64,000 bases of DNA, taken from contig PKRI01000002.1 in assembly GCA_017577485.1 (NCBI GenBank), forward strand, positions 77,934 through 141,933, read 5' to 3'. The position numbers and the translations under genes are program-made. Below, piece by piece: positions 41,381 through 49,423 of this stretch. The notes beneath the pieces were generated by a model, which did no database searches, was not told the DNA's origin, and saw only the letters and a program-made list of their open reading frames with translations. Source of the stretch: Bacillota bacterium (GTDB lineage Bacteria; Bacillota; Sulfobacillia; Thermaerobacterales; RSA17). The stretch's first letter is position 1. Each line of letters starts with the position of its first letter.

Positions 41381-41416
41381 TATGACGTTTGCGTAGTATG
41401 ACGTGTAGAAAACGTC
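41381..41416 (+). promoter_or_regulatory. Candidate operator ahead of paaA
   Basis: The 109-base gap between paaX and paaA holds TATGACGT twice (41381-41388 and 41397-41404, period 16) and an inverted pair GACGTTT (41384-41390) / AAACGTC (41410-41416). The region is relatively AT-rich. Binding by PaaX or the Crp-like protein is inference. Confidence 0.45.
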
Positions 41417-41432
41417 GGATGGGGGAGCGTCC

Positions 41433-42416
41433 ATGAGGTCCGTCTTTGACCTGCCGGTGGAAGTCGACCGGGAAGACCCGCGGTATCAGGCCTTCCTGGA
41501 CCGCATCGACCGCGGCGAGAAGATCGAAGCCGACGACTGGATGCCCATGGACTACCGGATGCAGCTGGTCAAGCTGATCGCCATGCACGGCATCAGCGAG
41601 ATCATGGGCGCCTTCCCGGAGAAGGAATGGGTACCCCGCACGCCCACCCTGCGCCGCAAGCTGTCGCTGATGGCCAAGGTGCAGGACGAGGTGGGCCACG
41701 GCCAGCTGCTGATCCGGGTGGCCGAGGACCTGATCCGGCCCCTGGGCTTCACCCGCGACGACCTCTTCAACGACCTGTTCGCCGGCCGCCTGAAGTTCCA
41801 CAACGTCTTCCACATGCCGGCCCTCAACTTCGCCGACGCTGCCCTCATCGGCTGGCTGGTGGACGGCGCCGCCATCGTCACCCAGCGGATGCTGGCCCAA
41901 ACCTCGTACGCGCCTTACGCCCGCGCCCTGCGGCGGATCCTGGCCGAGGAGCGGTTCCACGCCTTCCACGGCGAGGACATGGCCCAGACCCTGGCCCAGG
42001 GTACCCCTGAACAGAAGGCCATGCTCCAGGACGCCCTCAACCGCTGGTGGGACGCCCTGCTGATGTTCTTCGGGCCGCCGGAACACGCCGGCATCAAGAG
42101 CAACCAGGACATCAACATCCGCTACAGGATCCGCAGCAAGACCAACGAGGAACTCCGCCAGGAGTGGCTGGACAAGTATGTTCCCCAGATCCGCGCCCTG
42201 GGGCTGCAGGTTCCCGACGAGACGCTGCATTACGACCAGGCCCAGGGCCGGTGGGTCTACCGCCACCCCGATTACTCGTACCTGAAGAACGTCATCGCCC
42301 GGAACCAGGGTCCCAGGTCCCAGGCGCGCCTGGCCCTGCGGCGTGCCGCCTTCTTCGACCACGCCTGGGTCCACGAGGCCCTGGCCGCCCAGCCGCTGGC
42401 GGCGGCGGGCGACTGA
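41433..42416 (+). CDS. paaA: Phenylacetyl-CoA 1,2-epoxidase catalytic subunit PaaA
   Basis: A protein of 327 residues, the diiron oxygenase subunit. Metal-binding motifs DEVGHGQ and EERFHAFHGED and the conserved KEWVPRTPTLRRKLSLMAKV and FHMPALNFADAALIGWLVD are present. With PaaC and PaaB it converts phenylacetyl-CoA to the ring 1,2-epoxide. GGGGGAG precedes the ATG by 7 bases. It is first of a four-gene run, 34 bases ahead of paaB. Confidence 0.95.
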   Translation: MRSVFDLPVEVDREDPRYQAFLDRIDRGEKIEADDWMPMDYRMQLVKLIAMHGISEIMGAFPEKEWVPRTPTLRRKLSLMAKVQDEVGHGQLLIRVAEDLIRPLGFTRDDLFNDLFAGRLKFHNVFHMPALNFADAALIGWLVDGAAIVTQRMLAQTSYAPYARALRRILAEERFHAFHGEDMAQTLAQGTPEQKAMLQDALNRWWDALLMFFGPPEHAGIKSNQDINIRYRIRSKTNEELRQEWLDKYVPQIRALGLQVPDETLHYDQAQGRWVYRHPDYSYLKNVIARNQGPRSQARLALRRAAFFDHAWVHEALAAQPLAAAGD

Positions 42417-42450
42417 GTCCGGCGGCAGCCGCTGTGGGGGAGGATGCGCC

Positions 42451-42825
42451 GTGAGCGAGGAGCGGGCCCAAACCGCCGCCACAACCGCCTCGACGCCCGC
42501 CGGGGGCGCCTTCGAACCTTACCTGGTGTTCAAGCAGATGGAGCACCGGGGGCCCATGGAGAGCGAGTACACCGTGCTGGCCCCCAACGCCGAGATGGCG
42601 CTGGCCATGGCCCAGGAGAACTTCATGCGCCGGCAGGAAGCGCCCTACAACCTGATGGTGGTCCGGGAGCGGGACATCGTCCGCCTGCCCGAGGAACTCC
42701 GCCAGGCGCTGGTGCGGACCATGCCCCGGGACTACCGCAGCGTGCCGGCCTACGCCCACGTGGCCAGGCGCTGGCAGGAGTTGAAGTTGGCCACGGGCGA
42801 CGACGCGCCGGCCCCCCGCCGGTGA
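42451..42825 (+). CDS. paaB: Phenylacetyl-CoA epoxidase subunit PaaB
   Basis: A protein of 124 residues. The PaaB core is YLVFKQMEHRGPMESEYTVL, PNAEMALAMAQENFMRRQEA, YNLMVVRERDIVRLP and KLATGD-like end (LKLATGDD). PaaB bridges PaaAC dimers and is needed for activity. The GTG at 42451 is directly followed by SEERAQT, a short disordered lead of about 25 residues. It is 13 bases before paaC. Confidence 0.93.
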   Translation: MSEERAQTAATTASTPAGGAFEPYLVFKQMEHRGPMESEYTVLAPNAEMALAMAQENFMRRQEAPYNLMVVRERDIVRLPEELRQALVRTMPRDYRSVPAYAHVARRWQELKLATGDDAPAPRR

Positions 42826-42838
42826 GAGGAGGGCGACC

Positions 42839-43666
42839 ATGACGGCGCTGCCGCGGGTGACGACTGCTGACCAGGCCCGGGCCGACGCCGGCTTTCACCG
42901 CGCCCTGGTGGAACTGCTGTACCAGGCGGCCGACGACGACCTGATCCTGGCCCAGCGGGGCGCCGAGTGGCTGGGCCTGGTGCCCCACATCGAGGAGGAC
43001 GTGGCCTTCTCGTCCATCACCCAGGACATGACCGGCCACGCCCTGGCCCTGTACCAGCTGCTGGAGGAACTGGGCGAGGGCCAGGCCGATCACCTGGCCT
43101 ACTTCCGGGAGCCGTCGGCTTACCGCTGCGCCGTGCTGGCCGAGCGCCCCAACGGCGAGGGCACGTACCTGGACTCGCCCCGCTTCGACTGGGCCTACAC
43201 GGTGGTGCGGCAGTACGTGTACCAGCGGTTCAAGCGGCTGCGGCTGGAGGCCATGGTCAAGAGCCGCTACCAGCCCCTGGCCGACCTGGCCGAGAAGATG
43301 CTTCGGGAGCAGTTCTACCACCTCTACCACTGGGAAGTTTGGATGAAGCAGCTCACCGGCCGGACCGAGGAAGCCCAGCGGCGGATGACCGAGGCCTGGA
43401 CCCGCGTGCTGGCCGACGCCCCGTCCCTGTCGTCGCTGGGGCCCGGGGAGCAGGAGATCCTTTCGTCCGGCGTGCTGCCCTGGTCCCTGGAGAAGCCCTT
43501 CCGCCAGGCCCTGGAGGAGTCGGCCCGCTCCTACGGGCTGCCGGCGCCGAATGCCTGGACGATGCCCGAGGTCAACGGCCGCGACGGGCGGCACAGCCCG
43601 GCGCTGCCGCCGATGCTGGAGCACATGGCCGAGGTCTACCGGATCGCGCCGGCCGGGGCCTGGTGA
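42839..43666 (+). CDS. paaC: Phenylacetyl-CoA epoxidase structural subunit PaaC
   Basis: A protein of 275 residues with the ferritin-like fold of PaaC: DDLILAQRGAEWLGLVPHIE, DMTGHALALYQLLEELGEG, PRFDWAYTVVRQYVYQRFKR and REQFYHLYHWEVWMKQL. It pairs with PaaA but does not itself hold the diiron centre. GAGGAGGG precedes the ATG. It is 12 bases before paaD. Confidence 0.94.
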   Translation: MTALPRVTTADQARADAGFHRALVELLYQAADDDLILAQRGAEWLGLVPHIEEDVAFSSITQDMTGHALALYQLLEELGEGQADHLAYFREPSAYRCAVLAERPNGEGTYLDSPRFDWAYTVVRQYVYQRFKRLRLEAMVKSRYQPLADLAEKMLREQFYHLYHWEVWMKQLTGRTEEAQRRMTEAWTRVLADAPSLSSLGPGEQEILSSGVLPWSLEKPFRQALEESARSYGLPAPNAWTMPEVNGRDGRHSPALPPMLEHMAEVYRIAPAGAW

Positions 43667-43678
43667 GGAGGCGGCGTC

Positions 43679-44158
43679 GTGTCCGAGGCTGACCTGCAGT
43701 CCCGGGTCATGGCGGCCCTGGACGAAGTCATGGACCCCGAGATCCGCGGCCTCAGCCTGGTGGACCTGGGCATGGTGGAGCGGGTTGAGGTCGACGGCGG
43801 CCAGGTGCGGGTGCAGTTGATCCCCACCTACGTGGGCTGCCCGGCCCTGGGCCTGATGAAGGCCGACGTGGAGCGGCGGCTGGCGGCCGTGCCCGGGGTC
43901 GAGTCGGTGACGGTGGAGTTCCTGCGCAAGCCCCTGTGGACCACCGACCGGATTACCCCGCGCGGCCGGGAGCGCCTCAAGGCGGTGGGCATCGCGCCGC
44001 CGGCGGGGTCAGGGCCCACCGAGCACTGGACCCCGGAGTGCCCTTACTGCGGGTCCACCCAGGTGCACCGGGAGAACGTCTTCGGGCCCACGTCCTGCCG
44101 CAGCATCTTTTACTGCGACGCCTGCCGGAACCCGTTCGAGGCCATCAAGCCCGTCTGA
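43679..44158 (+). CDS. paaD: PaaD, iron-sulfur/maturation factor of the epoxidase
   Basis: A protein of 159 residues. The MIP18/DUF59 domain is DEVMDPEIRGLSLVDLGMVE and VQLIPTYVGCPALGLM. The C-terminal zinc-ribbon-like end has CPYCGSTQ and YCDACRNPFEAIKPV. PaaD is thought to assist assembly of the epoxidase. It is the last gene of the run; paaE, the NAD(P)H reductase, does not follow, and the next genes are on the other strand. Confidence 0.93.
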   Translation: MSEADLQSRVMAALDEVMDPEIRGLSLVDLGMVERVEVDGGQVRVQLIPTYVGCPALGLMKADVERRLAAVPGVESVTVEFLRKPLWTTDRITPRGRERLKAVGIAPPAGSGPTEHWTPECPYCGSTQVHRENVFGPTSCRSIFYCDACRNPFEAIKPV

Positions 44159-44175
44159 GGCCCGGCGGCCGCTGC

Positions 44176-44580
44176 TCAGGGCACCAGCTCCAGCACCGGG
44201 CCCGCTTCCTCCAGCAGCCGCAGGACGTTGCGCCCGTGGCGCAGCAGGTCCTCGGGACCGGCATCGGTGGCGTAGGCGGTCTCCAGCAGGATCATCGCGT
44301 CCCACAGTTGCCGGGCCAGCTCCGGATGCCGGCGCCGGAGCGGCGGGTCCACGTCGTGCAGGAAGGGGTGGGCCCGCCAGAACGCCTCTTCCCCGGCGGC
44401 AACGTCGCCGGCCTCGGTCAGCCGGATCATCTCCCGCATGTCGGCCACGGCGGCCTGGTAACGTTCGGGGGTGACGGGCCCTGCGCCGGTGTCCCGGGAC
44501 GCCGCCAGCGCGATGACCAGGCCCAGGACCACGGTCACCGCCAGCACGCCGGCCACGACCCACCGGGCCTGCCCGGTCAC
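44176..44580 (-). CDS. Small membrane-anchored protein in the ftsEX operon
   Basis: A protein of 134 residues of unknown family. One N-terminal transmembrane segment (WVVAGVLAVTVVLGLVIALA) leads to an extracytoplasmic all-helical domain: RYQAAVADMREMIRLTEAGD, EEAFWRAHPFLHDVDPPL, ELARQLWDAMILLETAYA and LRHGRNVLRLLEEAGPVLEL. It is the final gene of the ftsE-ftsX transcript; its GTG overlaps the previous stop (GTGA). A partner role in the envelope is inferred from position only. Confidence 0.7.
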   Translation of the reverse strand: MTGQARWVVAGVLAVTVVLGLVIALAASRDTGAGPVTPERYQAAVADMREMIRLTEAGDVAAGEEAFWRAHPFLHDVDPPLRRRHPELARQLWDAMILLETAYATDAGPEDLLRHGRNVLRLLEEAGPVLELVP

Positions 44581-45587
44581 GACCGGCGCCGGCCTCCCGC
44601 GAACAGGAAGGCGCCGAGGATGACGATGGCGGCCAGCAGCACCCACAGCCAGGGCCCGGAGCCGGTGCCGGGCGACGCTTCAGGGGCTGCGGCCCCGGAG
44701 CCGCCCTGGTCGCCGGCGGCCGTGCCGTCCTGCGAGGTATCGGGCGCGTCCGGCGCCGGCTGGACGGTCTGGGCCTGCTCACCGCTTTCCCCGGAGGGCG
44801 CGCTGGAGCCGGCGGGTTCCTCAGCCACCGCCTCCGCGCCGGGCTCGCCGGCTTCGACGTAGACGAGAACGGCTTCGTCACCGTCGCCTTTGAGCAGCGA
44901 GCGCACCACGTAGAGGCCTTCCCACTGGAGCAGGTCCGTGGGGCCGTTGCCCACGCGGGCGTGGGCGTCCACCGGGTAGCTCCCGCTGCCGAAGGTGAAG
45001 CTGTACCGGGAGCCGTGGTGATGGCCGCCGTCCTCGTGAGCCGTCACCGCTTCGACCACACCGGCCGGTCCGGCGCGGAGGCTGAGGCGCTCCAGCAGCG
45101 CCTGACCGGCATCACTGAACAGGTGCCGGGCCACAAAGGCCGCAGCCTCTGCGCGGGTGGGCACGGCGGCAGCCTGATCGGCGGGCAGCGTCACGGCGCC
45201 GTCGAACAGCAGCCGATTGACATCGGCATAGGTGGCCTCCCCATCCAGCGATGCCACCAGTCCCTGCGACAGCGCCGCCTGCGCCAGCGCGTCGACGTCG
45301 GGCGTCTCCCCGCCCTCGCCGAGACGGTGGGCCAGCGCGGCCCAGGCGGCCAGATCCTTGAGGGTCAGCGGATCGTCAGGGAGGAAGACCGGCGCCTGCG
45401 GGATGATGCCGGCGCCCGACAGCATGACGATGTCGAAGCGGGCATCAACGAACTCGATATCGGCGAACTGGGACTTTTCGTTGAGAATATGGGCAGCCGC
45501 GGGGGCGGCGAACGCCAGTGCCGCCGCCAGCACCAGGGTCAGGGTGGCCAGGCCTTGGCGATGGCTCCGACGGTGCATGCGAAGCAT
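44577..45587 (-). CDS. Secreted SLH-like protein with C-terminal membrane anchor
   Basis: A protein of 336 residues. A signal peptide (TLVLAAALAFAAPAAAH) leads to a region that resembles degenerate SLH repeats: FADIEFVDARFDIVMLSGAG, FLPDDPLTLKDLAAWAALA and VPTRAEAAAFVARHLF. A small beta region with HEDGGHHHGS and DLLQWEGLYVVRSLL comes next. An acidic Pro/Ser/Glu linker, one transmembrane segment and a basic tail GGRRRS end the protein, without an LPXTG motif. It may contact cell-wall polymer. GGAAG precedes the ATG by 7 bases. Confidence 0.72.
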   Translation of the reverse strand: MLRMHRRSHRQGLATLTLVLAAALAFAAPAAAHILNEKSQFADIEFVDARFDIVMLSGAGIIPQAPVFLPDDPLTLKDLAAWAALAHRLGEGGETPDVDALAQAALSQGLVASLDGEATYADVNRLLFDGAVTLPADQAAAVPTRAEAAAFVARHLFSDAGQALLERLSLRAGPAGVVEAVTAHEDGGHHHGSRYSFTFGSGSYPVDAHARVGNGPTDLLQWEGLYVVRSLLKGDGDEAVLVYVEAGEPGAEAVAEEPAGSSAPSGESGEQAQTVQPAPDAPDTSQDGTAAGDQGGSGAAAPEASPGTGSGPWLWVLLAAIVILGAFLFAGGRRRS

Positions 45588-45605
45588 GTCTCGACTTCCT
45601 TTCGG

Positions 45606-46664
45606 TCAATTCGCTTCCGGCGGCTCGGGTGCCAGCCACAGGTAGCCGTTGTTCTGCTCGTAGCGCATGGCGACGGCGCCGGGCAGCAGGGACCGCCCGT
45701 CCATCGCCAGCAGCGAGTTCTGGTAAATATCGGCCTGCACGTCGGGATCGCCGGGGTCCACGGGCAGGCCGTCGATGTAGATGGCCTCGATGCGGTACTG
45801 GATCCTGGTGGGCCCGGCCCGTTCCATCTGGCCCACCGCCAGCACATGGTAGGTGCCGAACGCACCCTCCATCACCGCGTCGAAGTACAGGTGATCGGCG
45901 CGCAGGTAGAAGCGCGGGCCGGTCAGCGACAGGCGCCCGCCTTCGACCCGGGCCGTGAACGGGTCGGGCAGGACCCGGTTCAGGGCGTCCTCCTCCAGGT
46001 GCCAGGTGCCCGGCTCCCGGCCCGGTACCGCCACGCGGTCCAGGCGCTGGAGCCGCCTGCCTGCTTCCTGGAAGAACGGGACGAACAGGTGCGGCCGCAG
46101 CCGCTCCCAGTCCTCGGCCACATCGTACAGCGCCAGCTGCAGTTCGTCACGGTTCACCGCGCCTCCAAGGCGCCGCTCGCGGGCCTGGGCCGCCGTTTCC
46201 ACCGCGTCCAGCAGGTCGCGGTACCGCTGCAGCGTGTCCTGCTTGAGCCGCAGTTGAGCGTAGCGCCGGGCCGTCTCTTCCAGCGCCGCCACATCCTGCT
46301 GGATGAGGCGCGCCATCAGCCGCAGGTTGGCCAGCACGTCCACCAGGTCCTCGGCGCCCGACCACAGGCTGCCGAACGCCTGGCCCGCGTAAGCGTCGTA
46401 GAACTGGAGCCGGGCCGCCGCCGGGCCGGCGGCCTCTTCGTACAATGCCCGGGCCTCGGCCACTTCCGGCACCACCGCCGCCAGGCGCTGCTCGGTCTGC
46501 TCCACCTGCCGGCGGAGGAAGGCGGTGCTGTAGGTGGGTTCTTCCATGTCTTTCAGGAAGTGCAGGAAGACGCCGGTGACGTGGGCGGCGGCGGGACCGG
46601 CGGCGGCCAGCAGCAGCGCGGCGGCGGCCAGGAGGCCGGCCAGCGGCGGCACCCGGCCCGTCAC
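45606..46664 (-). CDS. Secreted coiled-coil protein, PcsB/EnvC-like FtsEX partner
   Basis: A protein of 352 residues. After a signal peptide (LLAAAALLLAAAGPAAAH) it has two long coiled-coil arms. Between them AGQAFGSLWSGAEDLVDVLA and NLRLMARLIQQDVAALEE fit the hinge region of PcsB/EnvC/CwlO-type coiled coils that FtsX contacts. A beta-rich C-terminal domain (VEGGRLSLTGPRFYLRADHL, RIEAIYIDGLPVDPG) stands where a CHAP, NlpC/P60 or LytM enzyme would be expected; no hydrolase motif is present. The GTG overlaps the ftsX stop. Function as an FtsEX-controlled wall factor is inference. Confidence 0.72.
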   Translation of the reverse strand: MTGRVPPLAGLLAAAALLLAAAGPAAAHVTGVFLHFLKDMEEPTYSTAFLRRQVEQTEQRLAAVVPEVAEARALYEEAAGPAAARLQFYDAYAGQAFGSLWSGAEDLVDVLANLRLMARLIQQDVAALEETARRYAQLRLKQDTLQRYRDLLDAVETAAQARERRLGGAVNRDELQLALYDVAEDWERLRPHLFVPFFQEAGRRLQRLDRVAVPGREPGTWHLEEDALNRVLPDPFTARVEGGRLSLTGPRFYLRADHLYFDAVMEGAFGTYHVLAVGQMERAGPTRIQYRIEAIYIDGLPVDPGDPDVQADIYQNSLLAMDGRSLLPGAVAMRYEQNNGYLWLAPEPPEAN

Positions 46665-47539
46665 GGCCGCTCCCGCCCCAGGGCCAGGTGGGCGGCCAGC
46701 AGGCTGGCGCCGAGACCCACGAGCGTCCCGGTCCCCAGCACCGCCGCCAGCGCCGGCAGCGGCGCCAGGTCCGGCACGGCGCCCAGCGGCAGCAGGCGGG
46801 CCAGGGTCAGGGCGGCCCGGTCCACCAGCAACAGCAGCGCGGCGCCCGCCAGCAGCGCGCCGAAGGCGCCCAGCAGGCCGCCCTCCAGCAGGAACTGGGC
46901 GCGAATCCCGGCGTCGGACACGCCCATCAGGCGCTGGATGCGGATCTCGGCGCCCCGGCTCAGGATCAGCAGGTGCATGGTCACCGTCACCATGAGGACC
47001 GCGGCGCCCAGGAAGCCCAGCGACACCGCCGTCCCAGCGGCGCGCAGGGCGGCGGCACCGGCCAGCAGGCCGGCCGCGTACTCCTGGCCGGACACCACCT
47101 CGTCGATGCCGGGCATGGCGGCCAGGGCCCGAACCACGGGCTCCACCGCCGCCGGGCCCGCGACGGTGATCTTGAGGCTGTCGGGGAACGGGTTGTCGGG
47201 GAAAGCCGCCTCAAGCCGCGCCCGTCCCGCGAAGACGCCGGCCAGCCGGCGGAAGGTTTCCTCCCGGCTGATGACGGTCACCGCACGCACGCCCTGGATC
47301 TGCCGCGCCTGCCGGGCCAGGGCGTCGGCGTCTGCGCCGGCGGCGACGAAGGCGCGGATGTTGACCTGCTGCTCCAGCAGCGCCGCCAGGCTGGACAGGG
47401 TCTGGCTCACCACCAGGAAGCCGCCGAACAGGAACAGCGCCAGGGCCACGATCAGAACGGCCGCCAGGCTGGCCCAGGGATGGCGGGCGGTTCCGTACCG
47501 GGCATCGCGCAGGCGGTAATACAGGGGCCACCAGTTCAC
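46661..47539 (-). CDS. ftsX: Cell division permease FtsX
   Basis: A protein of 292 residues with FtsX architecture: cytoplasmic N-terminus (WPLYYRLRDARYGTARHPWA), TM1, an extracytoplasmic domain with PFPDSLKITVAGPAAVEPVV and MPGIDEVVSGQEYAAG, and three more helices around VSLGFLGAAVLMVTVTMHLL. It transmits FtsE ATPase state to extracellular wall hydrolase activators. The GTG at 47539 overlaps the ftsE stop (GTGA), and its own stop overlaps the coiled-coil gene start by four bases. Confidence 0.92.
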   Translation of the reverse strand: MNWWPLYYRLRDARYGTARHPWASLAAVLIVALALFLFGGFLVVSQTLSSLAALLEQQVNIRAFVAAGADADALARQARQIQGVRAVTVISREETFRRLAGVFAGRARLEAAFPDNPFPDSLKITVAGPAAVEPVVRALAAMPGIDEVVSGQEYAAGLLAGAAALRAAGTAVSLGFLGAAVLMVTVTMHLLILSRGAEIRIQRLMGVSDAGIRAQFLLEGGLLGAFGALLAGAALLLLVDRAALTLARLLPLGAVPDLAPLPALAAVLGTGTLVGLGASLLAAHLALGRERP

Positions 47540-48279
47540 GGCCCGGACGCCCCCGGCGCCGGGCCGGGAGCCGGCAGGCCGGAAGCCGGCAAATCCCGGC
47601 CGGGCGGGCTGTAACCGCCCCGGTAGTCGGCGGTGACGCGGCCCCGCTCCAGCCGCACCACCCGGCGCTCGAGGCGCGATACCAGGTCGGCGGCGTGGGT
47701 GACGACCATGACGGTGGCCGGCCACTGCCGGTGTACCGTGTCCAGCACCCGGATCACGTGATCGGCGTTTTCGGGGTCCAGGTCGCCGGTGGGCTCGTCG
47801 GCCAGGATCAACTGCGGGCGATTCACCAGCGCCCGGGCGATGGCCACCCGCTGCTGCTCACCGCCGGACAGTTCCGACGGGAAGCGGTCCATCTTGCCGG
47901 CCAGACCCACCAGGTCCAGCATCTCCCGGGCCCGGGCCGCCGCCTCCCGGGGCGGCACGCCCAGCACCTCGGCGCCGTAAGCCACGTTCTCCAGCGCGGT
48001 CCTGGCCGGAAGCAGTTCGAAATGTTGAAAGATGATGCCGAGGCGGCGGCGCAGGCGGAAGGCCGGCACCGCGGCCACGTCCGTGCCGTCCACCAGCACC
48101 CGGCCGCTGTCGGGCCGTTCCGCCGCGTACAGCAGTTTCAGCAGCGTGGTCTTGCCGGCGCCCGACGGGCCCACGATGAACACCCACTCGCCGGGCGCCA
48201 CGGACAGGGTGACCCCGTCCAGAGCCGGCGGGTCGCCGGGCCGGTAGCGCTTGACGACGTTCTCCAGGCGGATTTCCAA
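47536..48279 (-). CDS. ftsE: Cell division ATP-binding protein FtsE
   Basis: A protein of about 247 residues. It has Walker A GPSGAGKT within WVFIVGPSGAGKTTLLKLL, the Q-loop FQHFELLPARTALENVAYG characteristic of FtsE, the signature LSGGEQQR, Walker B LILADEPTGDLDPE and the H-loop VVTHA. It forms the ATPase of the FtsEX complex. The TTG at 48279 gives the usual FtsE start (MEIRLENVVKRY) and has GGTGGGG 9 bases upstream; a GTG at 48297 is an alternative. A 30-residue Pro/Gly tail follows the fold. Confidence 0.92.
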   Translation of the reverse strand: MEIRLENVVKRYRPGDPPALDGVTLSVAPGEWVFIVGPSGAGKTTLLKLLYAAERPDSGRVLVDGTDVAAVPAFRLRRRLGIIFQHFELLPARTALENVAYGAEVLGVPPREAAARAREMLDLVGLAGKMDRFPSELSGGEQQRVAIARALVNRPQLILADEPTGDLDPENADHVIRVLDTVHRQWPATVMVVTHAADLVSRLERRVVRLERGRVTADYRGGYSPPGRDLPASGLPAPGPAPGASGP

Positions 48280-48307
48280 CCGCGATCGCCCCACCACATC
48301 GTCGGGG

Positions 48308-48324
48308 CCGGCACGGCGTGCCGG
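48308..48324. promoter_or_regulatory. Perfect 17-base inverted repeat ahead of ftsE
   Basis: CCGGCACG-G-CGTGCCGG has 8-base arms in the 103-base gap between the CatE-like gene and ftsE. It may be a terminator stem for the former or an operator of the latter; no T run follows on the minus strand. Confidence 0.35.
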
Positions 48325-48382
48325 TGCCCGTCCGCCTCTAAGTCTAACCCAGGCGTGCCGTGCCTGCCGGGAGGCGGGGCGT

Positions 48383-49276
48383 TCATCCGCCGAAGACCAG
48401 GGCGGTGCCGTCGGGGTCCTCGACCCGGCGCAGGCTGCCGGACCGGGTGACCTCGATGCCGCGGCGGCGCAGGTGGGCTTCCAGGCGTTCGGCCGCTTCG
48501 GCGGCGCCGGGTTCGGGCAGGCGCAGTTCCCAATCGATGAGACCGGCGGCGTCCTGGGGCTGCCGCGGCGCACCGGGGCCCAGCCAGGTGTTGATGCCCA
48601 CGTGGTGGTGGTAGCCGCCGGCCGACAGGAACAGCGCGCCGGGATACCCGCGGACCACCACGTCGAAGCCCAGCATGCCGTCGTAGAAGGCCTCAGCCCG
48701 GTCCAGGTCCGACACATGCAGGTGAATATGGCCCACCATGGTGCCGGGGTCCAGGGCCGGCTCGTCGGGGCGTTCCGGGTCCCGCTCCAGTTCCGCCATC
48801 AGGCCGGCCACGTCCAGGGCGCGCGTGTACATGGCCAGGCGGCCGTTCCGGGTGGGCCACCGGTCCCGGGGGCGATCGGCGTAGAGTTCGATGCCGTTGC
48901 CGTCGGGGTCGTCCAGGTAGAGGGCCTCGCTGACGCCGTGGTCGGACCCGCCGGTGATGGGCCAGCGGGCCGCCGCCAGCCTGCGGATCAGGCGGGCCAG
49001 CATGCGGCGGTTGGGGACCAGCAAGGCGAAATGGTAGAGGCCCAGGGTCCGGCCCCGCGGCGCGATGCCCGGCGACTCTTCGAGGATCACCAGCGGCCGG
49101 CCTCCGGGCGCGGCGGCCAGGGCCAGGCGGGACCCCTTTTCCTCGGCCACGTGAAGCCCCAACAGGCCCCGGTAGAACGCCAGCGACCGCTCCAGGTCCG
49201 CCACCCGCAGCCGGATGCGGCCGATTCCGGCTTGCGCCGGCAGGCGGAACACATCTGTTTCATGCTCCTGGGACAT
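48383..49276 (-). CDS. CatE-like catechol 2,3-dioxygenase (VOC family)
   Basis: A protein of 297 residues with two VOC modules. The first has RIRLRVADLERSLAFYRGLL, DHGVSEALYLDDPDGNGIEL and YADRPRD. The second has GHIHLHVSDLDRAEAFYDGM, ALFLSAGGYHHHVGINTWLG and ends DPDGTALVFGG. Metal His ligands in GHIHLHV and HHHVGIN are present. The final strand is short, so the third ligand is not certain. It resembles Bacillus CatE, a catechol extradiol enzyme. GGGAG precedes the ATG at 49276. Confidence 0.85.
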   Translation of the reverse strand: MSQEHETDVFRLPAQAGIGRIRLRVADLERSLAFYRGLLGLHVAEEKGSRLALAAAPGGRPLVILEESPGIAPRGRTLGLYHFALLVPNRRMLARLIRRLAAARWPITGGSDHGVSEALYLDDPDGNGIELYADRPRDRWPTRNGRLAMYTRALDVAGLMAELERDPERPDEPALDPGTMVGHIHLHVSDLDRAEAFYDGMLGFDVVVRGYPGALFLSAGGYHHHVGINTWLGPGAPRQPQDAAGLIDWELRLPEPGAAEAAERLEAHLRRRGIEVTRSGSLRRVEDPDGTALVFGG

Positions 49277-49423
49277 GGCGCGGGACTCCCTTCCAGCCGC
49301 CGACGGGCACGTTGTCCCCCTCATTGTCCCCCCGGTGGGGCGGCTCCTGCCGCCGCCGGGCAAGCTGCCCGGCAGGCCTTCGGGCAGGCCGACCAATCAC
49401 GCGGCTCGGTTTACATAAATATC

